A stretch of 64,000 bases of DNA from Nansenia antarctica (Eukaryota; Chordata; Actinopteri; Argentiniformes; Microstomatidae): the NCBI GenBank assembly GCA_963989245.1, contig OZ022349.1, forward strand, positions 31,726,693-31,790,692, written 5' to 3'. Under the pieces are notes generated by a model. The model was given only the letters and a program-made list of their open reading frames with translations, was not told the DNA's origin and did not search any database. Of the stretch, positions 63,825-64,000 are shown piece by piece; position 1 is the first letter of the stretch; every line of letters begins with the position of its first letter. The position numbers were made by a program, and so were the translations under genes.

Positions 63825-64000
63825 GAAAACGAAACGTTGATCACTTTTGAGCAAAAGGCTGCACACACGCAATTCAAGTTGCTCTGATTGTCATTTAGAG
63901 TTACATTATAGGATTATTCAACAACAAGTCAAAATGTGCTCGTGAAAGGCAGAAAACAACACTTTGATAGTTTGATATAACTTGAGAACGAATGCAAAAA
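63825..64000 (+). repeat. Partial monomer at the right edge (176 bases)
   Basis: Monomer cut by the window end, stopping in the A-run near p176. It shows that the array continues beyond the window. On the left, bases 1-2 are likewise the tail of a preceding monomer. Confidence 0.97.

Larger units (their letters stand above)
1..64000 (+). repeat. 271-bp satellite DNA array filling the window
   Basis: The entire window is a head-to-tail tandem array of one 271-bp monomer, all in the same orientation. I followed the landmark GAAAACGAAACGTTG through the window. 236 whole monomers lie between positions 3 and 63,824, and their lengths add up exactly once 12 short (260 bp), 3 medium (268 bp) and 7 long (272 bp) copies are allowed for. 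Nothing is inserted between monomers. Copies look about 95-99% alike outside the short variants (an estimate by eye). No gene fits: 271 is not divisible by 3, so frames rotate at every repeat, and the consensus has stops in all six frames. Arrays with this higher-order structure are typical of centromeric or other heterochromatic satellites; that placement is inference. I do not recognise the family or the species. Confidence 0.99.
52171..64000 (+). repeat. Irregular satellite block at the right end
   Basis: Ordinary monomers with CAGCAC (52,574, 53,929, 55,285) and AAAAAGCTG types (54,908, 55,993, 58,974, 59,516, 60,058, 63,581, counting from the C of CAAAAAG) but no short, cassette or 14-monomer-repeat markers. 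Private changes are more scattered here: TTACTCTG (53,580), GAAGCGATT (54,857), ATAACATGAG (55,033), GGCAGCTTGG (55,891), GAGATACA (57,395) and CTTTAGAG (58,425). Contains two 542-bp dimer series and a 15-monomer (4,065-bp) echo between 55,966-57,591 and 60,031-61,656. The block runs off the window. Confidence 0.88.

Noticed and set aside
1..64000. Protein-coding tandem-repeat gene
   Set aside because: 271 bp is not a multiple of 3 and the consensus has stops in all six frames. The longest stop-free stretch traced is about 150 nt (p105 to p258, minus strand). Short open frames are by-products of the repeat.
1..64000. CRISPR array
   Set aside because: The whole 271-bp unit is repeated; there are no short repeats separated by unique spacers and no cas genes.
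1..64000. Ribosomal, tRNA or other RNA genes as the repeat unit
   Set aside because: I see no tRNA-like A and B boxes (no GGTTCGA-type element) and nothing recognisable as 5S rRNA or a snRNA. A covariance-model search would settle it.
1..64000. Telomeric or subtelomeric repeats
   Set aside because: No TTAGGG, TTTAGGG or TTAGG runs occur. TTTAGAGTTA in the monomer is a single chance resemblance.
1..64000. Assembly artefact from repeat collapse or expansion
   Set aside because: Not fully excluded. Scattered private variants (for example 922, 3,850, 5,062, 32,035, 44,420, 54,859) argue that most copies are real; spanning long reads would be decisive for the 8,390-bp pair.
1..64000. A new defence, mobile or enzymatic system
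   Set aside because: Nothing in the window encodes a protein or a recognisable RNA, so no such system can be supported.

Overview
The whole 64-kb window is one uninterrupted satellite DNA array. The unit is a 271-bp monomer (39% G+C, strongly A-rich on the + strand), repeated head to tail in one orientation. Taking a monomer to start at the G of GAAAACGAAACGTTG (called p1), 236 consecutive monomers run from position 3 to 63,824, followed by a 176-base partial copy; both window edges fall inside the array. The length is fully accounted for: 236 x 271, minus 11 bp for each of 12 short monomers, minus 3 bp for each of 3 monomers, plus 1 bp for each of 7 monomers, gives the observed 63,822 bp. 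There is no room for an inserted gene or transposon.

There are no genes. 271 is not a multiple of 3, so the reading frame shifts at every monomer, and the consensus has stops in all six frames. The longest stop-free stretch I trace on the consensus is about 150 nt. I see no RNA gene, CRISPR array, telomere repeat or mobile element. The window is almost certainly eukaryotic heterochromatin, of the kind found at centromeres, pericentromeres or other heterochromatic blocks. The species cannot be told from the sequence. Many recurrent monomer variants are C-to-T or G-to-A changes at CpG, which suggests a genome with CpG methylation.

The real content is the higher-order structure. Linked variants let single monomers be followed. 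(1) 1-5,403: arrays built around an 814-bp three-monomer cassette. (2) 5,404-14,849: a 14/15-monomer higher-order repeat in two complete copies and one truncated copy. (3) 14,850-32,442: a 14-monomer block, then an 8,390-bp, 31-monomer unit duplicated in tandem (15,663-24,052 and 24,053-32,442) with internal 1,355-bp (5-monomer) repeats. (4) 32,443-45,124: a second copy of regions 1 and 2, displaced by 32,971, 34,055 and then 30,004 bp, with gains and losses of whole monomers. (5) 45,125-52,170: a 13-monomer, 3,523-bp block in two tandem copies, related to the start of region 3. (6) 52,171-64,000: a less regular zone with 542-bp dimer repeats and a 4,065-bp (15-monomer) echo.

The pattern (whole-monomer indels, nested duplications from 0.5 to 8.4 kb, near-identical copies) fits repeated unequal exchange and gene conversion. 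Comparisons were made by eye on variant positions, so copy identities are not measured percentages.
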